A stretch of DNA of 64,000 bases from Rubrivivax sp. (lineage in GTDB: Bacteria > Pseudomonadota > Gammaproteobacteria > Burkholderiales > Burkholderiaceae_C): assembly GCA_030681795.1 (NCBI GenBank), contig JAUXRG010000090.1:186001-250000 (forward strand). The letters run 5' to 3'. The position numbers and the translations under genes were made by a program. Of the stretch, positions 53,934-62,434 are shown piece after piece. The notes below the pieces were generated by a model. It was not told the DNA's origin and made no database searches. It worked only from the letters and a program-made list of their open reading frames with translations. Positions within the stretch are counted from its first letter, which is position 1, and each line of letters begins with the position of its first letter.

Positions 53934-55466
53934 TTGAAGCTCGACTCTTTCCGCATTGCCCGAGGCCAGCGTGGCGTCTCCAACAGCGTGCTGCTGGGTC
54001 TGGTGGTCGTCGTGGCCCTGGCCGCCGCCGGCGCCACGGCGCTGCTGACGAACATCTTCGACCGCAAGCAGGAGGCCAAGACCACCACCACGCGGCTCGT
54101 CGAGGTGACCGAGGACACCACTGACCCTGCGCAATGGGGCGTGAACTGGCCCAAGCAGTACGGCTCGTACAAGCTCACTGCGGAGCGCACGAGCACCCGC
54201 TTTGGCGGCTGGGGCGGCGGCGAGTTGGTTACCCCGCAGAGGCTTGATCGCGACCCGTGGCTGAAGAAGATGTTCCTCGGCTATGCCTTCGCCATCGACT
54301 TCCGCGATCGCCGCGGCCACGCCTACATGCTGCAGGACCAGGAGGCCACCCAGCGGCTGACCAAGCCGCAGTCGGGCTCCTGCCTGCACTGCCACGGCTC
54401 GCTCATGCCGCTGTACAGGGAACTCGGCGGCGGCGACGCGATGAAGGGCTTCGAGGCGAGCTACAAGTACACATACAAGGACCTGAACAAGAAGCTGCAC
54501 GACATGGGCCATGGGCGTGGGGTGAGTTGCCCCGACTGCCACGAAGCCACGACGATGAAGCTCATCGTCACGAGGCCGGGCTTCATCCAGGGCATCCAGC
54601 GCCTGGCCAACTCAGAAGCGTTGACGCCCTTCGCGCCGTCCATCGAGCGCTGGCGCGCCAGCGGCAAGGCCAAGCCCTACGACCCGAACACCGATGCCAC
54701 GCGCAACGAGCTGCGCACCTACGTCTGCGCACAGTGCCACGTCGAGTACTACTGCTCGACGCAGATGCCGCTCACCTTCCCCTGGGGCAAGGGCACCAAC
54801 GCCACGCAGATGGAGACGTTCTGGGACGAGACCAAGTTCCCCAACGGGGATGCCTTCTTCGACTTCAAGCATGCCGAGACCGGCGCGGCCATCATCAAGG
54901 CCCAGCACCCCGAGTTCGAACTCTGGAGCCAGGGCGTGCACGCGCGCAGCGGCGTGTCCTGTGCTGATTGCCACATGCCCTACATGCGCGACGGCGCGAC
55001 CAAGGTCTCCGACCACTGGGTGCGCAGCCCGCTGCTCAACATCAACCGCGCCTGCCAGACCTGCCACAAGCAGTCGGAAGAGGAGATCAAGACCCGCGTC
55101 GACCTCATCCAGCAGCGCAACTACGACCTCATGCAACGCGGCGGCGTGGCCATCACGACACTCATCGACACCCTCAAGGCGGCCAAGGCGGCAGGCGCCA
55201 CACCCGAGCAGTTGAAGCCGGCGCTGGAGTTGCAGCGCAAGGCATCGTGGCGGCTGGATTTCATCGCCTCCGAGAACTCGATGGGCTTCCACGCGCCGCA
55301 GGAGGCGGCCAAGGTGCTCGGCGAGGCCCTGGACTACGCGCGCCAGGGCGAGCTCGCGGTGGTGCGCCTGGGCATCGCGACGACGAAGGTGGCGGCGGTG
55401 ACCGCACCGGTGACCGCACCGGTGACCGCGCCGGAGCCCGCGCAAGCGCCTATCAAGAAGCCTTGA
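53934..55466 (+). CDS. nrfA: NrfA, periplasmic cytochrome c nitrite reductase (ammonia-forming)
   Basis: A 510-residue pentaheme enzyme reducing nitrite to ammonium. Hemes are at CLHCH (150-154), CPDCH (199-203), CAQCH (265-269), CADCH (343-347) and CQTCH. The first, the catalytic heme, has CXXCH where the classical enzyme has CXXCK. The calcium/active-site elements HVEYY (269-273) and KAQH (322-325) are intact. An N-terminal hydrophobic segment ([20 protein letters not shown]) is a signal or anchor. TTG at 53934 is taken as start because CGGAGGT lies just upstream; the alternative ATG at 53862 falls inside nrfH. The C-terminus has a VTAP repeat. Confidence 0.92.
   Translation: MKLDSFRIARGQRGVSNSVLLGLVVVVALAAAGATALLTNIFDRKQEAKTTTTRLVEVTEDTTDPAQWGVNWPKQYGSYKLTAERTSTRFGGWGGGELVTPQRLDRDPWLKKMFLGYAFAIDFRDRRGHAYMLQDQEATQRLTKPQSGSCLHCHGSLMPLYRELGGGDAMKGFEASYKYTYKDLNKKLHDMGHGRGVSCPDCHEATTMKLIVTRPGFIQGIQRLANSEALTPFAPSIERWRASGKAKPYDPNTDATRNELRTYVCAQCHVEYYCSTQMPLTFPWGKGTNATQMETFWDETKFPNGDAFFDFKHAETGAAIIKAQHPEFELWSQGVHARSGVSCADCHMPYMRDGATKVSDHWVRSPLLNINRACQTCHKQSEEEIKTRVDLIQQRNYDLMQRGGVAITTLIDTLKAAKAAGATPEQLKPALELQRKASWRLDFIASENSMGFHAPQEAAKVLGEALDYARQGELAVVRLGIATTKVAAVTAPVTAPVTAPEPAQAPIKKP
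55397..55432 (+). repeat. Three tandem 12-bp units at the end of nrfA
   Basis: The unit GGTGACCGCACC occurs three times without spacers (third copy with one change) and encodes VTAP repeated, just before the C-terminal [10 protein letters not shown]. The number of units could vary between strains without disturbing the reading frame. Confidence 0.7.
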
Positions 55467-55508
55467 GTCGCCGTGCCCGGCCGGGGGTGGCGCGTGTCGC
55501 CCCCGCTG

Positions 55509-56078
55509 TCAGGCCGGCACCTTGTCCCACAGCGCCGCGGCGCTCAGCACCAGGCCCACCGAAGCCAGCCGCACCGCCTGACCCGGCTCGAACGCGTGGC
55601 GCACCCACGCACCGTCGTCGCCCTTGCGCTGGAGTTCGCAACGTCGCGTCCCGGTGTCGATGTGCAGGTACTCGCGCAGCGTGGGCAGCGTGCGGCAGAG
55701 CCCGAACTTGTCGCCGGCTTGGCGGGCGGCGCCGGCCGCTGGCAGGACTTCCACCACCAGCACCGGCTCGCGCGTGACCAACCGGTCGGCGGCATCGGCC
55801 GCGCTGCACGTGACCATCACCTCGGGGTAGAGGCAGGCGTCGGCGGCTTCGACGCCCAGCATCATGTCGCTCACCAAGGTGCGGCAGGGCGAGCCCCGCA
55901 GGTGCTGGCGCAACGCCATGGCCAGGTTCAGCGCCAGCGCGACCCGCGCCTGGCTCGCGCCTGTCAGCGCGAACACCTCGCCGCGCAGGAATTCGTGCTT
56001 CAGGGTCTGGCGGAGCTCCCAAACAAGGAAGTTGGCGGCGCTCATGGGCAGCACGCTTGGGCCGTCTGGCGCTTTCAC
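55509..56078 (-). CDS. Uma2-family (DUF820) nuclease, degenerate copy
   Basis: A 189-residue protein of the Uma2 family, a PD-(D/E)XK-type endonuclease fold common in multicopy in cyanobacteria and other bacteria. The core reads YPEVMV, then LVVEVLPAAGAARQ, then DKFGLCR. Compared with the adjacent copy the usual PDV is PEV and the VEVLSPST loop is changed, so activity may be lost. The GTG start at 56078 overlaps the previous stop by 4 bp and gives the same length as the neighbour, which shows a tandem duplication. It converges on nrfA. Confidence 0.82.
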   Translation of the reverse strand: MKAPDGPSVLPMSAANFLVWELRQTLKHEFLRGEVFALTGASQARVALALNLAMALRQHLRGSPCRTLVSDMMLGVEAADACLYPEVMVTCSAADAADRLVTREPVLVVEVLPAAGAARQAGDKFGLCRTLPTLREYLHIDTGTRRCELQRKGDDGAWVRHAFEPGQAVRLASVGLVLSAAALWDKVPA

Positions 56079-56644
56079 GCCGGCACCTGCTCCCACAAGT
56101 CAGCCGCGGCAAGCTCCAGCCCCACCGAAGCGAGCTGCAAGTCCTGTCCGCCCTCGAACGGATGCAGCATCCACAAGTCGCCCTCGCCCTCGCCCTTGCG
56201 AAAGACATCGCAGCGCCGGGTGTCGGGGTCGATCAGCACGTACTCGCGCAGCGTCGGCAGCTGCCGGTAGGCGGCGAACTTGTCTCCGCGGTCGAAGGCT
56301 GCGGTGGATGGCGACAACACCTCCACCAGCAGCACCGGCTCGCGCACGATCTGGGGGTCGGCGGCGTCGGCGGTGCTGCAGGTGACCATCACGTCCGGGT
56401 AGAAGAAGGCGTCGGCGGCTTCGACGCGCAGCTTGGTGTCGGCGAAGAAGGTGCTGCACGGCGAGCCGCGAAGGTGCTGGCGCAGGGCCATGAAGACGTT
56501 GCCCGTCACAGTGACATGGGCCTTGCCTGCCCCGGCCATCGCGACCACCTCGCCGCGCACGAACTCATGCTTGACGGTTTGCAGCACATCCCAGGCCAGG
56601 AATTCGGCGGCGCTCATTGGCAGTTGAAGTGCGGCTTGTCCCAT
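56075..56644 (-). CDS. Uma2-family (DUF820) nuclease
   Basis: A 189-residue Uma2 protein with the conserved core intact: PMSAAEFLAWD near the start, YPDVMVTC, VLLVEVLSPSTAAFDRGDKF and YVLIDPDTRRCDVF. D in YPDV, E in VEV and K in DKF are the likely metal-binding and catalytic residues. The biological role of this family is unsettled; some members are linked to mobile elements. It is the upstream partner of the degenerate copy and 26 bp from the HepT remnant. Confidence 0.87.
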   Translation of the reverse strand: MGQAALQLPMSAAEFLAWDVLQTVKHEFVRGEVVAMAGAGKAHVTVTGNVFMALRQHLRGSPCSTFFADTKLRVEAADAFFYPDVMVTCSTADAADPQIVREPVLLVEVLSPSTAAFDRGDKFAAYRQLPTLREYVLIDPDTRRCDVFRKGEGEGDLWMLHPFEGGQDLQLASVGLELAAADLWEQVPA

Positions 56645-56670
56645 CGCGGGTCTCCGGTTCCAAACGCCGT

Positions 56671-57096
56671 TCAGTGTAGGCCCACGTCGCGCAGATCATT
56701 CAGGTGCTCGGCGGCGGAACTCCGGTCGGCATTGACTGGCGCGACCCGAGGGGCCACGGGAGCCCCCGCAGTGGCATTCAACTCGCATCGAATCCGGCCA
56801 CAGCTCCCGCGCCAGTTCCGCACCCACGGCGGAAAACTCGTCCTGACCGCGTTGCAAGCGACCGCGCTGTCCACGCCGTCGTCGCCGTGGGAGATGCGGT
56901 TGCGCATGGCCACTGCGAGCGCGCTTTCCGGCCTGCGCTGGCGCAGTTCGGGCGCATCCTCCAAGGTGCGGCGGCACGCCTCGCCCACGATCTCAAGCTG
57001 TCGTTCGACGGCAGACCGCACCACCCCGTGCGCGAGGCACAGGCGCGCGACCCCGTCGCGGTGCTCGGCCCGCGGTAGGGCAAGTGGCGTGACCAT
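56671..57096 (-). pseudogene. HepT/DUF86-type toxin remnant
   Basis: The minus strand encodes RSAVERQLEIVGEACRRT, then APELRQRRPESALAVAM and RNRISHGDDGVDSAV, the C-terminal two thirds of a HepT (DUF86) ribonuclease-type toxin. The N-terminal helices are absent and the signature R-X4-H-X-Y reads RNRISHGDD, without the tyrosine. The tail after PPWVRNWR is unrelated sequence. No MNT nucleotidyltransferase antitoxin gene is adjacent. The gene therefore looks truncated and inactive. An ATG at 57096 would give a short open frame, but whether it is expressed is unknown. Confidence 0.55.
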
Positions 57097-57131
57097 GGGC
57101 GCATGATCGGTCGGATGCGGGGCGGCCGCAA

Positions 57132-60056
57132 TCAACTCGGGGCAGCCCGCGCCAGGTTCAGCGCCAGCAGCCGGCGCAGGATTTCTTCGTCGGTCGTGGC
57201 CGCGGTGTAGTCAGCCCAGCCGTAGGCCGCGGCCACCGCGGCGTCCAGCGTCTGGTGGGCCTGCGCCAGCCAGGCCGGGCGCTGGTTGTAGAGCTTGGTC
57301 AGCGTGCGTTGGGCAAGGTTTCTTTCGAAGCCCGGCTTGGCGACGATGCGGTCCGGGTACGGCGAAACGGCCATGCCCAGCGGCACGACTTCGGGCACGC
57401 GCTCGGTCCATTCGGGTGGGTTGAGCCAGGCGTCGCGCGGCGCCACGAGCCGCGCCGCGGCGCGGGCGATGGCGGCGGCGTGTGCCTGCACTTCTGGCGT
57501 CAGGTTGGCCGGGATCAGCGCGCCGCCGGGCAGCGCCTCGGTGCGCTGGTGCGCGGTGTCGGCGGGGGTGAGGCCGGCGGGGAAGGGGAAGGTTTCGAAG
57601 CAGGTGGTGGGCGTGTAGCGCGGCCGGTCTTCGAGCGAGGTGCCCAGGCGCAGCGACCAGAGTTCGTGGAAGCGGCTGTGCAGCAGGCCGAGGGTGGTGT
57701 CGTCGGCGCGGGCGACGATGCTCAGGTTCTTGTCGGCAATCACCGCTGCTGGAAGCCACGCAAAGACGCGGTGCTTGGCCACCTCGGGCGTGACGATGAT
57801 GCGCGGCAAGCCGGCCACGGCCTTGCGCATCACGGGGCGCGACCACTGGAAGAGCCACCAGCACTCGTTGGTGCGTGCCTCGCGCTTGCCGACGCGAGTG
57901 GGCTGCACTTCGGTCTGCGCATGCAGGAACGGCGCCTCGTACAAACACGCCTGCTCGCGAGACATGGCGGCGCCGAAATCGACGATCCACATGTCTCGGT
58001 TGCGGCGCGTGACGTCCAGCCCGTTGAACCAAGGGCGCACGACGTCGCTGTTCGGCCGCTGGTTCGGGTTCGGCTGTGCCAGCCAGCGTCGCGCCACATC
58101 GCCCGGCAAGTCGAACGGGCCGGTCTTCTGGATACCGAGGTACGAGGTGTTTGCGTTCTCGCGCAATGGTCGGGCAAGCGTCAGGTCGGCTCCACCATGG
58201 GCGCCAGGCTGAGCGAGGTCTGCCGCGTTGGTGGCGACCGCATCGCCGTCGAGCGTCGCAGGTTGCGGCGAGTCGCCAAACGCCACCAACGACACCCTCA
58301 CCGCCGCGCCGTTGTTCACCCACGGCTCGTCGCTCCAAGCTTCGAAAATCCGCGTCGTCTCGCACACCCGGTCCAGCACCGCGCGGTTGGCGCCGCCGCG
58401 GATGGAATTCGTCGCCACCAACCCCGCCCGCTGCAGGGCTCCGGCCTCGATCTGCACCCTCGCCCGCTCGAACCAGTAGCACACCAGGTCCGCCCCACCC
58501 GGCACGCGCCCCTTGTAGGCCGCGCGCAGCCGCTCGGTGTAGTCGTCGCCCAGTTCGCCGCGCATCTTCTTGTCGCCCACGAACGGCGGGTTGCCCACCA
58601 CCGCATCCGCCGCCGGCCACGCCGCCGCCTGCCCGTCCGCGCCCAGCACCGCGTCGCGGCACTCGATGTGGTCCAGCGGCTCGAGCACCGGGTTGAGCTT
58701 GAAGCCGTAGCCGCGCTGGATGCGCCATTGCAGTTCACCGATCCAGACCGTCACGCGCGCCAGTTCGGCGGCGTATTCGTTGAGCTCGATGCCCAGCACG
58801 TTGTGCGGGCCGGTGACGTCGTGCTGGCGTTCCAGGCCGAGCTGCTCGGCCTCGAGGTTGACCTGGTGTTCGATGTCCTTCAGGCACTTCAGCGCCAGGT
58901 ACAGGAAGTTGCCGCTGCCGCAGGCGGGGTCGAGCACGCGGTAGGCCTTCAGGCGTTCCAGGAAGCCCACGAAGGCGGCCTGGGCGTCGCGCCAGGCCTT
59001 GTCGCCGTGGCGCTTGCTTCGGGCCAGCGCGGCTTCGATCTGCGCCTTGTGCCCGGTCCATTCGGCCAGCAGGGGGCGGCGCACCACGGGCTCCACCAGC
59101 CGCATGATGGTGGCCGGGTCGGTGAAGTTGGCGCCGAGCTGGCTGCGCTTGGCGGGGTCCAGGCCGCGTTCGAAGAGGGTGCCGAAGATGGTGGCGTCGA
59201 TGGCGCTCCAGTTCAGGCTGCTGGCCGCCTTGAGCGCGGCCACGTCGGCGCTGGCCAGCGGCGGCAGCTCGATGCGGCGGAACAGCCCGCCGTTGAACCA
59301 GGGCACATCGTCGACACCGAACAGACCGCCGCCCTGCATGGCCTCGAAGAGCCGGCCGAGCTGCGCGCGCATCGCCTCGGGCGTGACGCTCAAGCCCACC
59401 AGGCGCTCGAAGAGGCGGCTGGGCAGCAGGCCCACGTCCTCGGCGAAGAAGCAGAACAGGCACTGCGTGAGGAAGTGGCTGGTCTGCTCGGGCGGCACGC
59501 CCGCCGCGCGCAGCCGCTCGGCGGTGCCGGCGAAGGTGCGCGCGGCCTGCTCGGTGATGTCGCGGTTGGTCTGGCGCGGCTTGTATTGCTCGGGCGCAAG
59601 CCAAAGGGCCCGCAGGCGCTGCTGCACTTCGGGCCGCGTCAGTTCCTCCAGCGCGAAGACATGGCGCTCGCTGGGCGTGCCGGTGAAGTGCGTGTGCACC
59701 TCGATGCGCTGGCGGTCGCTGACCACCAGCAGCGGCGGGCTCTCCAACGGCAGCGCGTACATCATGAGCTGCTTGAGCGCGCCTTCCAGGTTCTTCCCCG
59801 GCGCCTTGTATTCCCAGGCGAAGTGGCCCTTGAGCCAGACGTCGGCAAAGCCGTCGGTGCGATGGTGGCCGTTGACGGCCGTGCTGCCGGTCTTGGTGAC
59901 GCCACGTTCGAAGCAGTAGGCCTCGGGGTCGCCCGGCTCGGGAACGCCGAGCACGCGGCACAGGTCGATGAAGTGGGCCTGCGCGCCGGCGCGTTCGTTG
60001 AGCTCGTGGGCCGGTGAGCCGGCCTGCCATTTGCGGACGAAGTCCTGCGCCTGCAT
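57132..60056 (-). CDS. MmeI-like (type IIL) restriction-modification enzyme
   Basis: A 974-residue single-chain enzyme. The N-terminal part (1-190) has a nuclease-like site, TDGFADVW with EYK at 82-84 (PD-(D/E)XK pattern). A helical connector leads to the gamma-class N6-adenine methyltransferase domain with motif I DPACGSGNFLYLAL (about 372) and motif IV GNPPFVG (about 488). A target-recognition region follows from about 650 to 830, with CFETFPFP near 845 as in MmeI-like enzymes. Such proteins methylate one strand and cut about 20 bases away. The ATG at 60056 has GGAGGAAT upstream. The recognition site cannot be predicted from the sequence. No separate specificity subunit is present. Confidence 0.87.
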   Translation of the reverse strand: MQAQDFVRKWQAGSPAHELNERAGAQAHFIDLCRVLGVPEPGDPEAYCFERGVTKTGSTAVNGHHRTDGFADVWLKGHFAWEYKAPGKNLEGALKQLMMYALPLESPPLLVVSDRQRIEVHTHFTGTPSERHVFALEELTRPEVQQRLRALWLAPEQYKPRQTNRDITEQAARTFAGTAERLRAAGVPPEQTSHFLTQCLFCFFAEDVGLLPSRLFERLVGLSVTPEAMRAQLGRLFEAMQGGGLFGVDDVPWFNGGLFRRIELPPLASADVAALKAASSLNWSAIDATIFGTLFERGLDPAKRSQLGANFTDPATIMRLVEPVVRRPLLAEWTGHKAQIEAALARSKRHGDKAWRDAQAAFVGFLERLKAYRVLDPACGSGNFLYLALKCLKDIEHQVNLEAEQLGLERQHDVTGPHNVLGIELNEYAAELARVTVWIGELQWRIQRGYGFKLNPVLEPLDHIECRDAVLGADGQAAAWPAADAVVGNPPFVGDKKMRGELGDDYTERLRAAYKGRVPGGADLVCYWFERARVQIEAGALQRAGLVATNSIRGGANRAVLDRVCETTRIFEAWSDEPWVNNGAAVRVSLVAFGDSPQPATLDGDAVATNAADLAQPGAHGGADLTLARPLRENANTSYLGIQKTGPFDLPGDVARRWLAQPNPNQRPNSDVVRPWFNGLDVTRRNRDMWIVDFGAAMSREQACLYEAPFLHAQTEVQPTRVGKREARTNECWWLFQWSRPVMRKAVAGLPRIIVTPEVAKHRVFAWLPAAVIADKNLSIVARADDTTLGLLHSRFHELWSLRLGTSLEDRPRYTPTTCFETFPFPAGLTPADTAHQRTEALPGGALIPANLTPEVQAHAAAIARAAARLVAPRDAWLNPPEWTERVPEVVPLGMAVSPYPDRIVAKPGFERNLAQRTLTKLYNQRPAWLAQAHQTLDAAVAAAYGWADYTAATTDEEILRRLLALNLARAAPS

Positions 60057-60193
60057 TGCTGCATTCCTCCCGGCACCCAAGGGGTGGTGTTGTCGGGGGA
60101 TTTGACCACGCGGGGGCCGGGCCATGAGCTGGGCCCTGAGCCCTGCCGCCGCTACACTGACCGCCACCGCACGCCACCGAACCGAGCCCCGCC

Positions 60194-60778
60194 ATGGGAC
60201 AAGCCCTTGCCCGCAGCGTCATGACCGCCGAGGAGTTCCTGGCCTGGGACGAACACGAGGCCGTCAGGCACGAATTCGTGTGCGGCGAGGTGTTCGCCAT
60301 GGCCGGCGCCGAGGACCGCCACGCCACGGTTTCGCTGAACGTGGCGATGGCGCTGCGCAACCACTTGCGCGGCAGCCCCTGCCGCACCTACCTCGCCGAA
60401 GTCAAGCTGCGCGTCGAGGCGGCCGATTGCTATGTCTACCCCGATGTGATGGTCACCTGCAGCGCCGCCGATGCCGCGCAGCCGCTCATCAAGCGCGAGG
60501 CCGTGCTCGTGGTGGAGGTGCTGTCGCCTTCCACCGCGGCCTACGACCGCGGCACCAAATTCGCCGCCTACCGGCAGCTGGCGAGCCTGGCCGAATACCT
60601 GCTGATCGATCTGGACAGCCAGCGCTGTGACCTCTACCGCAAGGGCGGCGACGGGCTCTGGGTGCTGCATCCGTCCGAGGCCGACCAGCCCGTGGTGCTG
60701 GCCAGCGTGGGCTTGACTTTGAGCGCCCAAGCGCTGTGGGCCGAGGTCGAGCCCGCCGGCCGGGCGCAAGGCGGCTAG
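60194..60778 (+). CDS. Uma2-family (DUF820) nuclease, third copy
   Basis: A 194-residue Uma2 protein. It resembles the copies at 55509 and 56075: MTAEEFLAWDEHEAVRHEF, YPDVMVTCSAADAA, VLVVEVLSPSTAAYDRGTKF and YLLIDLDSQRCDLYRK. The core residues D, E and K are kept. It lies on the opposite side of the restriction-modification gene and on the other strand, so the three copies flank the methyltransferase gene. It starts 137 bp from that gene's divergent start. Confidence 0.87.
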   Translation: MGQALARSVMTAEEFLAWDEHEAVRHEFVCGEVFAMAGAEDRHATVSLNVAMALRNHLRGSPCRTYLAEVKLRVEAADCYVYPDVMVTCSAADAAQPLIKREAVLVVEVLSPSTAAYDRGTKFAAYRQLASLAEYLLIDLDSQRCDLYRKGGDGLWVLHPSEADQPVVLASVGLTLSAQALWAEVEPAGRAQGG

Positions 60779-60857
60779 CCTGAAGCCGCAGCGTCCCACG
60801 GCCGCAGCGCACACCGCCCAGCTCAAGCGCAGCCTGGCCGCCAAGGCGCGGGTCGCC

Positions 60858-61448
60858 GTGCGCAAACGCTGGCCGGGGCGCAGCGGTGACGCGCCGGCCG
60901 TGGTCTGGCTACAGCCTGCCGGGGTCGAACTCCAGGCCGTGACCGGGCAGGACCGCGCCGAACAGCGCGCCTACCTCGAAGGCGTGCTGGCCGAGGGCAT
61001 GGTCATCGACACCTCGGGCCTGGCCCAGCCTACCGCCGACGACGGCCACCCGCAGGGCGCACGCCTGTGCGCGCAGTGCGGCGGCCGCTGCTGCGAACAT
61101 GGCGGCGGCTGGCGCGCCTTCATCGACCTCACGCTGTTGCAGCGCTGGCGCGACCAGCACCCCGGGCGAACGCTTGTCGATGCCACAGCGGCCTACGTGG
61201 CAATGCTGCCGGCGCGGCACGTGCATGGCTCGTGCCTGTACCAGTCGGCGCAGGGCTGCGCCATCCCGCGCGAGCTGCGCGCCGACATCTGCAACGGCTT
61301 TGCCTGCCAGGCGCTGCAGGCCGTGCAGCGCCTGGCCGCGGCGGACGCGGGCGCTGCCGTCGTGGCCATCACCTTCCACCAAGACCGCGTGGAGCGCGCC
61401 GCGCTCATCGACGCCACGGCCACGCGCGAACTTGAACTGCCGCTGTGA
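60858..61448 (+). CDS. Cysteine-cluster protein, YkgJ-like
   Basis: A protein of at least 196 residues. Its main feature is a cysteine cluster: CAQCGGRCCEHGG (about residues 71-83) followed by CLYQSAQGCAIPRELRADIC and NGFAC. This recalls the CxxCxxxCC arrangement of the YkgJ/UPF0153 family, thought to bind zinc or an iron-sulfur cluster, though the match is partial. The GTG at 60858 is the start used here; coding-like sequence continues upstream in the same frame to about 60780, so the real start may be an upstream non-ATG codon. The role is unknown. Confidence 0.6.
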   Translation: MRKRWPGRSGDAPAVVWLQPAGVELQAVTGQDRAEQRAYLEGVLAEGMVIDTSGLAQPTADDGHPQGARLCAQCGGRCCEHGGGWRAFIDLTLLQRWRDQHPGRTLVDATAAYVAMLPARHVHGSCLYQSAQGCAIPRELRADICNGFACQALQAVQRLAAADAGAAVVAITFHQDRVERAALIDATATRELELPL

Positions 61449-61533
61449 GCGGAGTTCCGGATGAGCCCGCCGCGTACGCAGCCACTGCGCGTTGCTGCTT
61501 CCGCAACGCGGACGCGTTTGCGAGGCCCACTGA

Positions 61534-61923
61534 TCACGCGGCTGGCTTGGCCGGTCGGATCAGGGTCTCCGCCGCGATGCCCAGACCCTGGTGCAGGCGC
61601 CAGACCATGGCCATGCTCAACGGACGCTTGCGGTTGAGCACCTCGGAGACGCGCCCGCGGCTGCCGATCATGGGTTCCAGGTCGCGCGCGGTCAGACCCT
61701 GCTGCTCCATGCGGAACTTGATCGCCTCCACCGGGTCGGGCGGGTCTATGGGGTAGTGCTTGGCTTCATAGGCCTCGATCAGCGTGATCAGGGCCTCGAA
61801 ATGTGCACCGGCGTCACTGTCAGGCTCGGGGTCGCTCTCGAAGTAGGGCTCCACCAGCTTCAAGGCGACCTCGTAGTCGGCTTCGGTGCGGATGGGGCGT
61901 ACGGTGTAAAGGTCTTGGCTCAT
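61534..61923 (-). CDS. higA: HigA-type antitoxin
   Basis: A 129-residue protein. The C-terminal half is an Xre-type helix-turn-helix (EQQGLTARDLEPMIGSRGRV, then SEVLNRKRPLS) that would bind the operon promoter; the N-terminal half (YTVRPIRTEADYEVALKLVE) is the toxin-contacting part of the HigA family. Its start overlaps the toxin stop by 4 bp. The toxin gene comes first, as is characteristic of higBA operons. Confidence 0.9.
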   Translation of the reverse strand: MSQDLYTVRPIRTEADYEVALKLVEPYFESDPEPDSDAGAHFEALITLIEAYEAKHYPIDPPDPVEAIKFRMEQQGLTARDLEPMIGSRGRVSEVLNRKRPLSMAMVWRLHQGLGIAAETLIRPAKPAA

Positions 61924-62225
61924 GTTCCTGGCTCCACGGTGGTGGCGTCGATGGCGTCGTATTGCGCGTGCGTGCCAACAAACTTGATGTAAAGGGCCTG
62001 GTACCGATAGGCCACCGCCACCACCAGGCGGTACTCATTGCCCTTGATGTTGAACACCACCCGGTTACCGGCGAGGAAACTGGCATGCGCATACCGGCAC
62101 TTGATGTCCTGCGGCGATGTCCACTGCGCACGGCTGGCGTCCTCCAGCCACGTGTGCAGGCCTTGCCTTGCACCAGGGTACTGTTGCCAGAACCGGATCA
62201 GTTTGGGCCTGGTGATCACGCGCAT
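61920..62225 (-). CDS. higB: HigB-type mRNA interferase toxin
   Basis: A 101-residue RelE-superfamily toxin. Conserved stretches are MRVITRPKLIRFWQQYP, DIKCRYAHASFLAGNRVVFN, IKGNEYRLVV and YIKFVGTHAQYDAID, close to the HigB consensus. It would cut mRNA on the ribosome and be neutralised by HigA. The ATG at 62225 is used; a longer frame would reach 62399 but starts in non-family sequence. The 209-bp region upstream is shared with the divergent YcaQ-type gene and must hold the autoregulated promoter. Confidence 0.9.
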   Translation of the reverse strand: MRVITRPKLIRFWQQYPGARQGLHTWLEDASRAQWTSPQDIKCRYAHASFLAGNRVVFNIKGNEYRLVVAVAYRYQALYIKFVGTHAQYDAIDATTVEPGT

Positions 62226-62434
62226 GGACCCATTTTGATCCCACAATGGGAACAGGTCAACCGCAGCTCGGCTGACCTCTGGCATCGCCGTTCCACAGGT
62301 GTGGCTCACTGCAACACGCGGCATCATTGATCCATGCTTCCCATCGACTCCACCCCCCTGACGGACGGCGCGATGGCGGTTCTCGTGCGGGTGCTGCACC
62401 GCATGCGCTGGGCTGGCTGGTTTGACGGCCTGGC

